This document shows positions 5,606-5,839 of a stretch of DNA of 5,839 bases, in pieces. This DNA is from Gammaproteobacteria bacterium (GTDB lineage Bacteria; Pseudomonadota; Gammaproteobacteria; Thiohalorhabdales; Thiohalorhabdaceae): the NCBI GenBank assembly GCA_018609925.1, contig JAHEOG010000208.1, forward strand, positions 1 through 5,839. The letters are read 5' to 3'. The notes under the pieces are model-generated. The model did no database searches, was not told where the DNA came from, and saw nothing but the letters and a program-made list of their open reading frames with translations. The translations under genes were made by a program, and so were the position numbers. Numbering within the stretch: the first letter of the stretch is position 1; each line of letters begins with the position of its first letter.

Positions 5606-5839
5606 GGTCTCCCACTCCGTGGAACCTACCCGGGCTAGGGGAGCGGGATGCCCACCTGGCCGCTTCCCTACGCTTCCTGATGGACCGGTTCGCGGACACC
5701 GGGGACAGGGCCCTGGCCAAGGCGATCCAGTACCACCTCCGGCTAACCCTGTGTCAGCCGGGGATCCATGACAACCCGTGCCTGCGCGCCTACTACCGGG
5801 GTCAGCTCTGGCTATGGCGCCTCCTTGCCGAGCCCGGAA
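5602..5839 (+). CDS. Small protein of the same unrecognised family, copy 2 (cut by window end)
   Basis: An open frame from ATG 5602 to the window edge, with 79 residues visible and no stop reached. The core ASLRFLMDRFADTGD, then IQYHL, LRAYY and LWRLLAEPG, aligns with copy 1 residues 21-80 with a single one-residue gap. I count about 24 identities over the aligned stretch. The conserved serine is residue 22 in both proteins, which supports this start despite a weak Shine-Dalgarno (AGG at 5591-5593). Five of 14 leucines use CTA, a codon rarely chosen in the large genes here, hinting at low expression or a different history. Unlike copy 1 it has two cysteines (C51 and C60). It is presumably in the same Fur-controlled operon as copy 1. 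The function is unknown. Confidence 0.75.
   Translation, partial: MRSPTPWNLPGLGERDAHLAASLRFLMDRFADTGDRALAKAIQYHLRLTLCQPGIHDNPCLRAYYRGQLWLWRLLAEPG

Noticed and set aside
5574..5771. 65-codon forward frame overlapping copy 2 of the small protein
   Set aside because: It is out of frame with the paralogous match to copy 1 and has a Pro/Gly/Arg-rich product with no similarity to its neighbours.
1..5839. tRNA, rRNA, CRISPR arrays, insertion sequences, attachment sites
   Set aside because: I saw no cloverleaf, regularly spaced repeats, transposase motifs or terminal inverted repeats on either strand. A short tRNA-like or sRNA gene cannot be fully excluded by eye.

Overview
This is a compact iron-acquisition island from a GC-rich Gram-negative bacterium. 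Everything recognisable lies on the + strand. An outer-membrane TonB-dependent receptor with a Sec signal peptide, together with Fur-box operators over sigma70-type promoters, points to a proteobacterium, most likely a gammaproteobacterium. That level of assignment is inference, and nothing here identifies the genus.

Layout. Positions 1-46 hold what may be the last codons of an upstream gene. A Fur box inside a promoter (43-71) precedes a four-helix PepSY_TM protein (132-1259). That gene is translationally coupled to a 70-residue membrane protein of unknown function (1259-1471). Positions 1472-1587 contain no gene I can see. A second promoter with a nested array of Fur sites (1588-1620) drives a 738-residue TonB-dependent siderophore receptor (1664-3880). 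A strong hairpin terminator (3960-3990) follows, and only 20 bases later a second, divergent PepSY_TM protein begins (4010-5101). The best promoter in the window (5132-5160), with the best Fur box directly on its start site (5161-5185), then drives a small soluble protein I do not recognise (5226-5537). A second member of the same unnamed family begins at 5602 and runs off the end of the window.

How it fits together. The receptor would bring a ferric siderophore into the periplasm using TonB energy. The two PepSY_TM proteins resemble the inner-membrane haem-containing siderophore reductases FoxB and FpvG of Pseudomonas, and would reduce Fe(III) so that iron leaves the siderophore. Three separate Fur-type operators should switch all parts on during iron starvation. 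The window contains no ABC importer, Fe(II) transporter or siderophore biosynthesis gene. Those must lie elsewhere or be unnecessary if iron is released in the periplasm.

The most novel element is the tandem pair of small paralogous proteins at the right end. They carry no motif I recognise, share about 40% identity over roughly 58 residues, and sit behind the strongest Fur-type promoter of the locus.
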